Counted from the first letter of the stretch, positions 32,547-41,332 are shown. The stretch is 64,000 nt of DNA from Mycobacterium sp. ACS4054 (GCF_001667275.1 NZ_LZHV01000017.1:62001-126000), one strand, 5' to 3'. Translations and numbers: made by a program. The notes: generated from the sequence alone by a model not told the origin.

Positions 32547-34817
32547 ATGTCTCCAGATTCGGTGCCTCTGCCGCTCCGAGATGACGATGGTCATGTCGTC
32601 GGTGAGCTGTTGATCGCCAATCTGCCGGATCGGCACGATATCACGGTCTCGGCGCGTGGTGACTTCGCGCTGCGTGAAGCGGCGACGTACCGCTACGAAA
32701 TATCTACCGACGCAACGCGTGTCGAAGTCGAGCCGCGCGAGTTGTTCGATGCTGATGATGCCAGTTGGAAGCACGGCAGGCTACGACCCGGTCAAGCCGT
32801 TGGGCGTCTCCGGATCATGGTCGTTGATTGTGCGAGGCGGTTAACAGGGACGACCGAGGTGGACGTAGTGGCCGTCAAGCTAAGCCACGAGACTGAGTAT
32901 CGCCAGATGCTGACAGACGTATCCTCGTTCGCCGCCGAGGCAGTGTTGCAGGGATTCGCACCAGGCATGTTGGACCTAGAGCCGAGTGAATTGCCTGCCG
33001 AACTTCTATACGTCCGCTTCGCGATGATCGCGGCGCACCTTCAGGATCCGGCCTTCGAAGCTGCAATTGCGCGTATCACCTCGCAGCCCCATCGCACATG
33101 GGTGTCTGAGCAAGAGGTGCGTCCGATTGGATCACCGTTTCCAGCCGGGGCCGCTTTTCGTCGTGCAGTTTGCGCGCCCGGTCGACGGGTGCCGTGGACG
33201 GGTGGCTCGGCCACACTCACAACTTTGCCTGCGGCGCTCACTCGTGATCGCGCCGAAGCGAGCGTCGACAACTCCGCTAACCAGTTCGTCAAGTTTGCGT
33301 TGGAGCGTTGGCGAGGCGTCGCGCTGGAATTGTTGGACGGGCTATCGCTAGCTTCGCAGAAGGTCGAGTCAGGGCCGCTGCGCCGTGGTCAGCAGACCGC
33401 GGCTGACGTTGGTTCTCAATTGGACGCATACCTAGCGCACCCGCTCTTCCGCGAGGTGAGCTCCTTGCGGAGAATGCCGACGTCGGACCAGGTGTTACTC
33501 AAACGTGAGGGATACCGCGAGGTCTTCCGAACGTTTGCGATGACTGAGTCGGGTCCTACGCTGCGCATTGATCGCGGGCGCATGACCGACGTCTTCGCAG
33601 CCTCGCAACGCAACATCGCAACGCTCTATGAGTTCTGGTGTTTTCTTGCGGTGGTGGATTCACTCGGGCGAGTTTGCGGGAAAGAGCAGACAGCGCGGGC
33701 CTTCACTGCCGCTGGAGATGGGCTCTCCATGACTATGCGGTCAGGCCACGCGTCGAAGTTGTCGTGGTCGGTCCGACGAGGAGGCCGATCACTGCGTGTC
33801 GAGGTCTTCTTCAATCGAACCTTCGCTGGCGCAGACGACCAACGTGGCTCCTGGAGCCAAGCCATGCGTCCCGACTGCTCGGTTTGCATTCGACCAGAAG
33901 GCAGCACACCTTCGCGGGTTTCTACGGAAGAGCTCGAGGTCTGGCTGCATTTCGATGCGAAGTACCGTGTCGACAATCTGCTCGCGCAGCTGACACCAAC
34001 CCCCGTTTCAGATGAGTTGTCTTGGGATTCAGCGGCGTCTGGCGGCGCCAAGCGCGACGACCTGCTCAAGATGCACGCGTACCGGGACGCGATTTCGCGA
34101 ACGGCGGGAGCGTATGTCCTGTATCCGGGATCAGAGATCAAGGACATTCGAAGACATCCCGGCTTCAAAGAAGTGTTGCCGGGTCTCGGTGCCTTCCCAC
34201 TCAGGCCGAGTAGCGACGGCCTGCCATCGTCATCGGAGGCGCTCGACCACTTCTTCAGTGATGTGCTTAGACATGTCGCTAGTCAAGTCACGCGCAACGA
34301 GCGGCATCGTTTTTGGACCGCCACTGTGCACCGACCTGGTGAGCCCACCCTCACCTCATCGCTGACAACGGACTTTCTGGACGAACCCCCTGCAGATACG
34401 GATGTGCTTCTCGGGTTCGTCCGAAGTGTCGAGCACCGTCGATGGATAGAACAGTTGCGGCAGTACAACATTCGTGCGGGAGATCGGGCTGGCGCCGTCG
34501 AAATCGGCGGGCGAGAACTTGGTGCCCAGCTTCTTCTCCTGTACGAGAACCGGAACGGCTCCCTTCATGTGGCCGGCGCTGCAAAGGTAGCCCGCTGGCG
34601 TCCGGCGACGGCAGCCGACTTGTTGGCCACTGGATACCCCAGCCCTCGAGGTGATATCTACTTCGTAGCCGACTTAGTGTTCGTCGAACTTCTGCCCACA
34701 TGGGCCGACTCGATCGACCTCGAGCTTCTGACATCGAAGGTCCGAGACGGGGCGCCAATTGTTGTGACCTGGTGGGACGTCGTCCGAGCAGCGTCGATCG
34801 TCGAGTCTGAGCCCTGA
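32547..34817 (+). CDS. DUF2357 / PD-(D/E)XK nuclease, McrC-like partner
   Basis: A 756-residue protein. The N-terminal ~330 residues fit DUF2357 (TYRYEISTDATRVEVEPRELFD; VVAVKLSHETEYRQMLTDVSSFAAEAVLQGF). The nuclease core has P442-D443 (MRPDCSVCI), then D470-A-K472 (WLHFDAKYRVD) and a downstream helix KMHAYRDAI (508-516) equivalent to the QxxxY helix: a complete PD-(D/E)XK site. After it comes a further ~150-residue C-terminal domain (LLGFVRSVEHRRWI; YNIRAGDRAGAVEI; GAQLLLLYENRNGSLHVAGAAKVARW) resembling PUA-like modules seen in related nucleases. It should cleave DNA when activated by the GTPase. Function is inferred from motifs and pairing. Confidence 0.87.
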   Translation: MSPDSVPLPLRDDDGHVVGELLIANLPDRHDITVSARGDFALREAATYRYEISTDATRVEVEPRELFDADDASWKHGRLRPGQAVGRLRIMVVDCARRLTGTTEVDVVAVKLSHETEYRQMLTDVSSFAAEAVLQGFAPGMLDLEPSELPAELLYVRFAMIAAHLQDPAFEAAIARITSQPHRTWVSEQEVRPIGSPFPAGAAFRRAVCAPGRRVPWTGGSATLTTLPAALTRDRAEASVDNSANQFVKFALERWRGVALELLDGLSLASQKVESGPLRRGQQTAADVGSQLDAYLAHPLFREVSSLRRMPTSDQVLLKREGYREVFRTFAMTESGPTLRIDRGRMTDVFAASQRNIATLYEFWCFLAVVDSLGRVCGKEQTARAFTAAGDGLSMTMRSGHASKLSWSVRRGGRSLRVEVFFNRTFAGADDQRGSWSQAMRPDCSVCIRPEGSTPSRVSTEELEVWLHFDAKYRVDNLLAQLTPTPVSDELSWDSAASGGAKRDDLLKMHAYRDAISRTAGAYVLYPGSEIKDIRRHPGFKEVLPGLGAFPLRPSSDGLPSSSEALDHFFSDVLRHVASQVTRNERHRFWTATVHRPGEPTLTSSLTTDFLDEPPADTDVLLGFVRSVEHRRWIEQLRQYNIRAGDRAGAVEIGGRELGAQLLLLYENRNGSLHVAGAAKVARWRPATAADLLATGYPSPRGDIYFVADLVFVELLPTWADSIDLELLTSKVRDGAPIVVTWWDVVRAASIVESEP

Positions 34818-35270
34818 CTACGGCCGCGGCGGCAATGCCGAAAGCCACCCATCCGAAAGCAACTCCAGCAGCTGCCCGTCCGGATCCCGAATCATCGCCA
34901 TCGCCTCGGTCACCGTCCCGTCAATCACCGCTCCCCCAAACTCCGCCACTCGAGCCAGCGCGCCGACAAGATCCGACACCGAGAACGAGATGTGTGTCAG
35001 CCCAACCTGATCCATGACGCGTTCCGACCCGGCGTGAACCTGACGCTTCGAGTAGTCCATCAACTCGAGCACTAACCCGTCACGCACCAAATAGCTCGCG
35101 TGCACCCCGAGCGGCTCGGGAAGCTGCACCAGCTTGGACGTCGGTCCGTCGGGCGGATCAAGCTCCCACCAGAACTGAAACCCCAGCACATTCTCGTAGA
35201 ACCGTCGCGACCGCTCCCGATCGGAGACGCACAATCCGACGTGGTTGAAGGTCGTCCGGTGACTACTCAT
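34818..35270 (-). CDS. Glyoxalase/VOC-superfamily protein
   Basis: A 150-residue vicinal-oxygen-chelate protein with two paired beta-alpha-beta-beta-beta modules. Metal ligands are in FNHVGLCVSD (His), LVLELMDYS (Glu), LTHISFSVSD (His) and GQLLELLSDG (Glu), the H/E/H/E set of glyoxalase I-like enzymes. ATG 35270 has AAAGG upstream. Its stop abuts the nuclease stop with no spacer. It is divergent from the P450 operon across 83 bp and may share regulation with it. Confidence 0.85.
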   Translation of the reverse strand: MSSHRTTFNHVGLCVSDRERSRRFYENVLGFQFWWELDPPDGPTSKLVQLPEPLGVHASYLVRDGLVLELMDYSKRQVHAGSERVMDQVGLTHISFSVSDLVGALARVAEFGGAVIDGTVTEAMAMIRDPDGQLLELLSDGWLSALPPRP

Positions 35271-35353
35271 CGCGGCCTTTCTCGACACAACCCCGAGCGC
35301 AATAATGCAAAGATAGTGTAAAAAGCCGCGAGCCACGGTGGAGGATCGACCAG

Positions 35354-36607
35354 ATGGCAACCCGAACCGACGTCAGCGACGACGCCATCGTCGACTTCGA
35401 CCACCACTCCGACGCGTTCAACCTCAACGAGCTGGCCATCAACAAAGAGCTCAGACAAAAATGCCCCGTCGCCTGGAACGAGAACTACGGCGGCTTCTGG
35501 TACCTCAGCAGCTACGACGCGGTCAGCCGGACGGCGCGAGACGGCGACACCTTCGCCCACAAGTACGAGCCCAACTCACAAGACGGCGTCGACTACCAGG
35601 GCGAGATGGGCGTCCCCCGCCCCGAAGGCCAGCCGGCCCTGGGCATCGGCGAGGTCGACGGCCCCTACCACCAGGCACTCCGGCATGCCCTCGCCCCCTT
35701 CTTCTCCCCCGGCGCCGTCCAAAAGCTCAAGCCGTTCATGGACCAGAAGGCCCACGAGTTCCTCGACCAAAATGCCGCCCAAGGACAGATGGACCTCGTC
35801 CTCGACTACGCCAGCCCGGTCCCGGCCATCCTCACCATGAAGTTGATGGGCCTGCCCCTCGACAACTGGCACCTCTACGCCCACCTCTTCCACTCCGTCA
35901 TGGCCGTACCGCAGGACAGCCCGGAGTACCTCGACGCCATCGGCAAGGTCCCGAAGATGATGGAAGAGGTCCTCGAGTACGCGGCCAGCAGACGGGCCAA
36001 ACCGACCGACGACCTCACCAGCTTCCTCCTTCAGTTCGAGTTCGACGGCCACCGACTCACCGACGAACAGCTGCTCAACATCCTCTGGAACCTCATCGGC
36101 GGCGGGGTCGACACCACCACTTCCCAAACCGCGCTCACGCTCCACCACCTGGGCACCCACCCTGCCCTGAGACAGCAACTCATCGACCACCCCGAGCTCT
36201 ACCGCACCGCCACCGACGAATTCCTGCGCTACTTCTCGGTCAACCAAACCCTCAGCCGCACAGTCACTCACGACGTCGAACTCAACGGCCAACGCCTGAG
36301 AAAAAACGATAGAGTCGTCATCAGCTGGCTCTCCGCCAACCACGACGAGAAAGAATTCGAAAAGCCCGACGAGATCATCCTGGACCGCGCGCCCAACCGC
36401 CACGTCGCCTTCGGGCTCGGGCCGCACCGCTGCATCGGCTCACACCTGGCCAGACTGATGGCCGAAGTCATGGTGAAAGCGGTCCTCGACCGCATCCCCG
36501 ACTACCAAGTCGACGTCGCGAACGTCCAGCAATACCTCGGCAACCCGAGCATGACGGGCCTGGGCACGCTGCCGGTCACCTTCACCCCCGGAGCGAAACG
36601 AGGCTAG
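35354..36607 (+). CDS. Cytochrome P450
   Basis: A 417-residue soluble P450. The I-helix LIGGGVDTTTS carries the acid-alcohol pair region (D-T-T), the ExxR is DEFLRYF, and the heme loop FGLGPHRCIGSHLAR has ligand Cys 360. It has no membrane anchor and would need a ferredoxin and reductase. It heads a three-gene run with the hydrolase (start codon directly after this stop) and the tocopherol-cyclase-like gene (4-bp overlap), so the three probably modify one small molecule. The CYP family number cannot be assigned without alignment. Confidence 0.93.
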   Translation: MATRTDVSDDAIVDFDHHSDAFNLNELAINKELRQKCPVAWNENYGGFWYLSSYDAVSRTARDGDTFAHKYEPNSQDGVDYQGEMGVPRPEGQPALGIGEVDGPYHQALRHALAPFFSPGAVQKLKPFMDQKAHEFLDQNAAQGQMDLVLDYASPVPAILTMKLMGLPLDNWHLYAHLFHSVMAVPQDSPEYLDAIGKVPKMMEEVLEYAASRRAKPTDDLTSFLLQFEFDGHRLTDEQLLNILWNLIGGGVDTTTSQTALTLHHLGTHPALRQQLIDHPELYRTATDEFLRYFSVNQTLSRTVTHDVELNGQRLRKNDRVVISWLSANHDEKEFEKPDEIILDRAPNRHVAFGLGPHRCIGSHLARLMAEVMVKAVLDRIPDYQVDVANVQQYLGNPSMTGLGTLPVTFTPGAKRG

Positions 36608-37768
36608 ATGCCCGCCAACCCGATGACGCACATGCTGGGCCCGTTCACCCGCACCGGCGGCTTCTACGCCCGCTCCTGGGGCACCTACCTCGACCGTCAG
36701 CCCGACGAGCTACCCGTCGCCCGGCCCACCATCGCCCTTGCGGCGCAGGCATTCCGCGACGAAATCCTGCTGGCCGGCTTCAGCCTGCTGCGCCGAGCCC
36801 CGGACGCCCGAACGCTGGAACGGATCAACACCGAGGTCGTTGCGGCACAAGACTTCTACAATGACAAGGGCTGGCTCGACAACGCGGACGGTTTCTTCGC
36901 CCCGCCCCCACCGCTGACCGACGTCACTGTCAAACCCGTCACCGCCATGGGACGCCGCTACGAACGCATCAGCTTCGACAGCGGCTACGAGCCGCACGAA
37001 GGCGAACCCGGTCGGGACCGTTGGCGCAGCTACGCGGGCAACAACCGCGAATACGCCCTGATGTTCCGGCACCGCCGGCCGCGGCCCTGGCTGGTCTGCA
37101 TCCACGGCGCCGAGATGGGACGAGCCGCGCTGGACCCGATGCTGTTTCACGCCTGGCACCTATACCGGAATCTCGACCTCAACATCGTGCTCCCGGTACT
37201 CCCCCTGCACGGCCCCCGGGCAACCGGCGGCCCGAAGTTCCCCAGCGAGGACGTGCTCGACGACGTCCACGGCGCCGCCCAGGCGGTCTGGGACATCCGC
37301 CGGCTCATCACCTGGATCCGCGCGCAACAGCCCGACGCCAAGATCGGCGTCAACGGCATCTCCCTCGGCGGCCTGATCTCGTCGCTGGTCGCCAGCGTCG
37401 ACGACGGCCTCACCTGCGCCATCCTGGGCGTGCCGGCCGTCGACCTGGTGAACCTGGTCGGCCGCCACGCCGGCCTCAGCGGCCACGCCGCCTTGCGCCA
37501 CACGATGAACGCGGCCAAGCCCCTCGGCCGGATGATCTCCCCGCTGGCGCTCACGCCGCGCGTGCCGCAAGAGGGCCGCTTCATCTACGCCGGCCTCGCC
37601 GACCGGCTGGTGCACCCGCGCGACCAGGTGACCCGGCTCTGGGAGCACTGGGGCAAACCCGAAATCCAGTGGTACCCAGGCGGTCACACCGGATTCTTCG
37701 GCTCGCGGCCCGTGCAGCGCTTCATCGACGCCGCGCTCGTGCAGTCGGGTCTGGCCGACAAGAGATGA
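36608..37768 (+). CDS. Alpha/beta hydrolase
   Basis: A 386-residue alpha/beta hydrolase. The oxyanion segment PWLVCIHGAEMGR, the nucleophile elbow IGVNGISLGGLISSL (GxSxG) and a late His in WYPGGHTGFFGS give a plausible catalytic set with the Asp in AGLADRLV. The ~130-residue N-terminal extension before the hydrolase core is unusual. The ATG follows the P450 TAG with no gap, and its own TGA overlaps the next gene's ATG. The substrate is unknown but presumably shared with the P450. Confidence 0.85.
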   Translation: MPANPMTHMLGPFTRTGGFYARSWGTYLDRQPDELPVARPTIALAAQAFRDEILLAGFSLLRRAPDARTLERINTEVVAAQDFYNDKGWLDNADGFFAPPPPLTDVTVKPVTAMGRRYERISFDSGYEPHEGEPGRDRWRSYAGNNREYALMFRHRRPRPWLVCIHGAEMGRAALDPMLFHAWHLYRNLDLNIVLPVLPLHGPRATGGPKFPSEDVLDDVHGAAQAVWDIRRLITWIRAQQPDAKIGVNGISLGGLISSLVASVDDGLTCAILGVPAVDLVNLVGRHAGLSGHAALRHTMNAAKPLGRMISPLALTPRVPQEGRFIYAGLADRLVHPRDQVTRLWEHWGKPEIQWYPGGHTGFFGSRPVQRFIDAALVQSGLADKR

Positions 37769-38766
37769 CCGCCTCCTACCTGAGATGGATCGCGGCGAAC
37801 GCGGCCAGGCCGCTGGTCCATGCCTATCGGCGCACCGGCGCCGACCTGCCCTTCGGCGATCCGGTGCCCACGCACGGCACCGAAATGGAGGGCTGGTTCT
37901 GGCGCCTCACCGATGCCGCGTCGGGTCGCGTCGTCGTCGCGCTGTGCAGCGTCAACCGGAATCCAACCGGGGACTGGGCCACCGTGGCGGTCGCGCTGCA
38001 TCCCGGCGGCGTGGTGCGCTCCGCGGCCATGGACGGCGCCCACGCCGAATCGTCCGACTTCTCCGTGCGCGCCGGGACCGCTCCCGACTGCCGTCTGGCG
38101 GCGAGCACCGATTGGCTCCGGATCGACCTCGATGGCATCCACCTGCACCTGCATTTCACCGATCCGTTCAACTGGCCGAAGGCCTTCGGCGGCGGCGGCG
38201 TCTTCTCATCGGTCCCGTTTCTCAACCAATACTGGCATCCCTACCGCCTCGGCGGAAAAGCCACCGGCACAGTCAAATTCGGCGGAGACACCTGGTCGTT
38301 CAGTGACGCCCGGCTGTACACGGAACGCAACTGGGGTGCGGGCTTCCCCGAGCGCTGGTGGTGGGGTCAGGCCCACGATTTTGGCGACGCCGACGTCTCG
38401 GTCGCGTTCTCGGGCGGCCTTCTTCAGCTCGGCCCGATCAGCAGGGATGTCACCGGAGTCGTCGTGCGCCTCGGCGACCGCGTCATCCGGGTAACCCCGC
38501 CGGCGCCCGTTCGATCAGATGTCGCCGACGGGCGCTGGACCATAAAGGCACGCACACCCCGCTACCGCATTGACCTGGACGGAGACGGCACCCGCGCGGA
38601 TCCGCACGTCCTACCGGTGCCGTTACCCGCGCAGCGGCGCAACATCGACACCGACTTCGAACACCTCGCCGGCCGATTACGTTGCAGAGTAAGGGAATAC
38701 GGCCGGGTGGTGTTCGACGGCACCTGCGAGCTGGCCGGCCTGGAGGTCGGCAGCCGGCCGGCCTAG
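37765..38766 (+). CDS. Tocopherol-cyclase-like (VTE1-like) protein
   Basis: This 333-residue protein resembles the tocopherol cyclase family of plants and cyanobacteria. Supporting segments are HGTEMEGWFWRLTDAASGRVVVALCSVN near the N-terminus, PYRLGGKATGTVKFGGDTWSFSDARLYTERNWGAGFPERWWWGQAHDF (family pattern Y.E.NWG..FP..W.W.Q), and a beta-rich C-terminal half. In plants VTE1 closes the chromanol ring. No mycobacterial tocopherol is known to me, so the bacterial substrate is open. It is the third gene of the P450-hydrolase operon and overlaps the hydrolase by 4 bp. Confidence 0.75.
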   Translation: MTASYLRWIAANAARPLVHAYRRTGADLPFGDPVPTHGTEMEGWFWRLTDAASGRVVVALCSVNRNPTGDWATVAVALHPGGVVRSAAMDGAHAESSDFSVRAGTAPDCRLAASTDWLRIDLDGIHLHLHFTDPFNWPKAFGGGGVFSSVPFLNQYWHPYRLGGKATGTVKFGGDTWSFSDARLYTERNWGAGFPERWWWGQAHDFGDADVSVAFSGGLLQLGPISRDVTGVVVRLGDRVIRVTPPAPVRSDVADGRWTIKARTPRYRIDLDGDGTRADPHVLPVPLPAQRRNIDTDFEHLAGRLRCRVREYGRVVFDGTCELAGLEVGSRPA

Positions 38767-38775
38767 ACCGACTCG

Positions 38776-38806
38776 CGCCTCGGTTTGTCGCGATGAGGCG
38801 GGCAAA
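38776..38806. repeat. Intergenic hairpin related to the 19.2-kb inverted repeat
   Basis: CGCCTC (38776-38781) pairs with GAGGCG (38795-38800). The stretch 38785-38806 matches 19246-19267 at 20 of 22 bases (TTGTCGC..TGAGGCGGGCAAA). Both copies lie between convergent genes. Confidence 0.6.
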
Positions 38807-38844
38807 TTGTGTGCCGGCTCTTTCGCCTCCCCTTAGGCGTGGCG

Positions 38845-39780
38845 CTATGCCTTGGCCTTCGTTCTTGTGCGCGCGGCGGCTGGCCTCTCGCCGTTAGACC
38901 GCACGGATGCACGCTTCCCCTTGCGTGGCGGGATGGTCCCGGGCACCGGGTCGAACGCGGCGGGATCGGCCAGGTACGCGCGGAAGATGCCAGCCATCGT
39001 CGCCGCCTGGTAGCCGTCGACGAACCGGTGATCCAGGCCGATCGACAACGGAAGCACCGGACGCACGACAGGTTTGCCGCCGAGCGCCAACACCTTGTCC
39101 TTCACCGCGCCGATCATGATCCCGAGGGGCACGTGGCAGAACGTCGGCCATGGGGCGGCGGCCGTGTCGAGGCCGTAGGTGCCCACATTGCTCACGAGGA
39201 TCGAGCCGTATGGGCGAGCCTCCAGCCCAAGGAAGGGAATGGGCAATTGCAGGGTCTCGGTGATGAAGCCCATCGCATCCATCACCGGGCGAAGCAGCAA
39301 CGGCGGCAGCCCCTTGACCAACGCCTTGCTCTGCTTGAACTGCGGATCTTCGTCGTGGCGAATGCGCCCGACATGATCGGCGAGTTCCTTGGCGATCACC
39401 CAGGGCGGTTTCTCGTTGACGCGACGCACCACGGTGCCCGACAGATCGGTGCCCGCAGCTTCCGCTCCGCTGACGAGGTCCGTCCGCAGCGATACCACGA
39501 AGAAGCAGTCGACGGTCGGGGATGGCAGAAAGCCGCCGAACACGACCCGGCCGTTAAGACCCGGCAGCGCTTCGATGACCTTGCCGGCAGCCCTGCCGAC
39601 CAGGTCCATGGGGGTGACGTGCTGGCCCGTCGCCTCGCGGACCTGGTGCAGGTACTCGAGCAGCTGCGCCGCTTCGATATCGATCGTCGCCCAAATGATC
39701 GGGTCTTTCCGCGGTCGCCAGGTGGCCATCGCGATCTTTCGCCAGACGGAGAACGGGATGACGGATGGAGTGGTCCACAT
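38845..39780 (-). CDS. E2-type acyltransferase-like protein (CAT/2-oxoacid dehydrogenase fold)
   Basis: A 311-residue protein with the chloramphenicol-acetyltransferase/dihydrolipoyl-acyltransferase fold. Seen are WATIDIEAAQLLEYLHQVREATGQHVTPMDLVGRAAGKVIEALPGLN at the front, an internal GSILVSNVGTYG and the C-terminal catalytic motif LSIGLDHRFVDGYQAA (DHRxxDG with catalytic His). There is no lipoyl domain, so it is a stand-alone acyltransferase rather than a pyruvate-complex E2. ATG 39780 is preceded by GAGGAAG. A Lys/Arg-rich tail closes the protein. It converges on the tocopherol-cyclase-like gene. Confidence 0.8.
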   Translation of the reverse strand: MWTTPSVIPFSVWRKIAMATWRPRKDPIIWATIDIEAAQLLEYLHQVREATGQHVTPMDLVGRAAGKVIEALPGLNGRVVFGGFLPSPTVDCFFVVSLRTDLVSGAEAAGTDLSGTVVRRVNEKPPWVIAKELADHVGRIRHDEDPQFKQSKALVKGLPPLLLRPVMDAMGFITETLQLPIPFLGLEARPYGSILVSNVGTYGLDTAAAPWPTFCHVPLGIMIGAVKDKVLALGGKPVVRPVLPLSIGLDHRFVDGYQAATMAGIFRAYLADPAAFDPVPGTIPPRKGKRASVRSNGERPAAARTRTKAKA

Positions 39781-39913
39781 GTTCGGAACTTCCTCTTCGA
39801 AGCAAGTACCCGAGTTTCCGCCCGAAGCCGCGGTGCGGGCAGAGGACAAGGTCCCCTTGTCGTTGGCAAACGACCTCGCGATGGCGAAGCCGAACACCCT
39901 CCGCCCGTGGCGA

Positions 39914-41332
39914 TCAGGACGCGGTCGCGTACTGCAGCACCGGCTCCGACGAATCGACGTGGCTGCCGCTGATGATCCGCAGCCGATTCGGCCGCACCTC
40001 GTAAACCACGCCGTCGACCGGGTTGGTGACATCGAAACCGTCCCCCGCGCGCTCGGCGTTCGAGAGCTCGATGTGCGCGCCGTCGCTGATGCGCTCGCCG
40101 CGGTAGTAGTAACTGCCGCTGAGGTTTTGGCACACCACAGCGAGAGACTTGGCGGTGCGCACAACGGCCGCCGGCGGATTGCCCGGATCGCAGCGGGCCG
40201 TCTCGCCGACGAACCCCAGCCCGTCGGCACCCCGCACCGGAGCCGACAGCGTCGGCGTCTTGGGCGGCGGCGGGCTGGACGGCGCGGGACTAGAAGGCTT
40301 AGCGGCCGGTGGCTGCGCGCCGCCACCCACCAAAGCCGACACCAGCGCCACCAGAAGCCCAACGACCACCAGCGCCACCGCCGCCCCGGTCACCACCAGC
40401 GGCCCGCGGCCACCAAAAGGCTTGCGCGGTAGCCGCACTGGTTCGTCAACCGGGTACGGGGTGTACCCGGTGTCGTCCGGGTTCGGATACACCGCCTCGA
40501 ACGGCCGGGTGCCAAGGGGCCCAGCGCCCGCGCCCACCGCCACCGGCTCGTACACCTCGGACACGGCCTCACTGGCCGCCCGGGCGAGTTCGCCCGCGGA
40601 AGCGAACCGCGCGGTCCGCTGTTTGGCCATGCCGCGGGCGATCACGTCGTCGAAGGGCCGGCCCACGCCGCGGCGCATGATGCTGGGCCGCGGCGCCGGC
40701 GACAACAGGTGTGCGCTCTTCAGCTCCTCCGCGCCGCCTTCGAACGGCGGCTGGCCGGTGAGGCATTCGTAGAGCAGGCAGGCCAGGGAGTACACGTCGG
40801 TCTGCGGGCCCACCCGGCCAGTGGTGAACCGTTCGGGCGCCATGTAGACGCGTGAACCGTCCCCCACACCGAAGTCGACCAGATACGCGAAGTGATCGGG
40901 CGTCAGCAGCACGTGCTCCGGCCGGACGCCCAGATGCACCAGTCCGGCGGCGTGCGCGGCGTCCAGCGCGCGGGCCACCTGCGCGACGATCGACGCGGCG
41001 CGCGGCGCTTCCAGCGGCCCCCGCTCGCGCAGCAGGTCCCGCAGGCTGCCGCCCTCGATCAGCTGCATGTCGACGAAGAACACCCCGTCGATCGAACCGA
41101 AGTCGTGCACCGGGATGACGTGGGGCTCCCGCAACCGTGCGGCAATGCCGCATTCGCGCAGAAACCGTTGCTGGAAGCCATCTTCGGCCGCCATCGCGGC
41201 AGGCAACAGCTTGACCGCGACCGTCCGGTCCTTAACCGTGTCGTACGCCCGATAGACCTCGCCGGTTGCGCCCGTCCCGATCAGTGAGCGCAGCTCGTAG
41301 GGGCCAAAACGGGTGCCGAGCCGCGAGGTCAA
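39914..41332 (-). CDS. Receptor-type Ser/Thr protein kinase homologue lacking the catalytic Asp (probable pseudokinase)
   Basis: A 472-residue protein. The kinase-like domain (~10-270) has an intact Gly loop (IGTGATGEVYRA), VAVK (K41), an E in helix C (E60) and DFG (153-155). The catalytic loop reads VHLGVRPEHVLL (133-143) instead of HRDVKPxN, so the catalytic Asp, the Lys and the Mg-binding Asn are all replaced. The activation segment between DFG and APE is only about ten residues. One TM helix follows at ~310-335, then a Pro-rich linker and a ~120-residue external domain with two Cys. The TTG start is supported by AAAGGA. I predict ligand sensing without phosphotransfer. Confidence 0.85.
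   Translation of the reverse strand: MTSRLGTRFGPYELRSLIGTGATGEVYRAYDTVKDRTVAVKLLPAAMAAEDGFQQRFLRECGIAARLREPHVIPVHDFGSIDGVFFVDMQLIEGGSLRDLLRERGPLEAPRAASIVAQVARALDAAHAAGLVHLGVRPEHVLLTPDHFAYLVDFGVGDGSRVYMAPERFTTGRVGPQTDVYSLACLLYECLTGQPPFEGGAEELKSAHLLSPAPRPSIMRRGVGRPFDDVIARGMAKQRTARFASAGELARAASEAVSEVYEPVAVGAGAGPLGTRPFEAVYPNPDDTGYTPYPVDEPVRLPRKPFGGRGPLVVTGAAVALVVVGLLVALVSALVGGGAQPPAAKPSSPAPSSPPPPKTPTLSAPVRGADGLGFVGETARCDPGNPPAAVVRTAKSLAVVCQNLSGSYYYRGERISDGAHIELSNAERAGDGFDVTNPVDGVVYEVRPNRLRIISGSHVDSSEPVLQYATAS

Larger units (their letters stand above)
30200..34817 (+). other. Probable horizontally acquired defence island (McrBC-like)
   Basis: The two genes at 30397-34817 have weaker third-position GC bias than their neighbours and use codons such as CTA, TTG, AAT and GAT more freely. 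They encode matched restriction partners. The right border coincides with the second stop codon at 34817, directly abutting the VOC gene stop at 34818. The left border is only approximate. No mobility gene is present. Confidence 0.65.
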
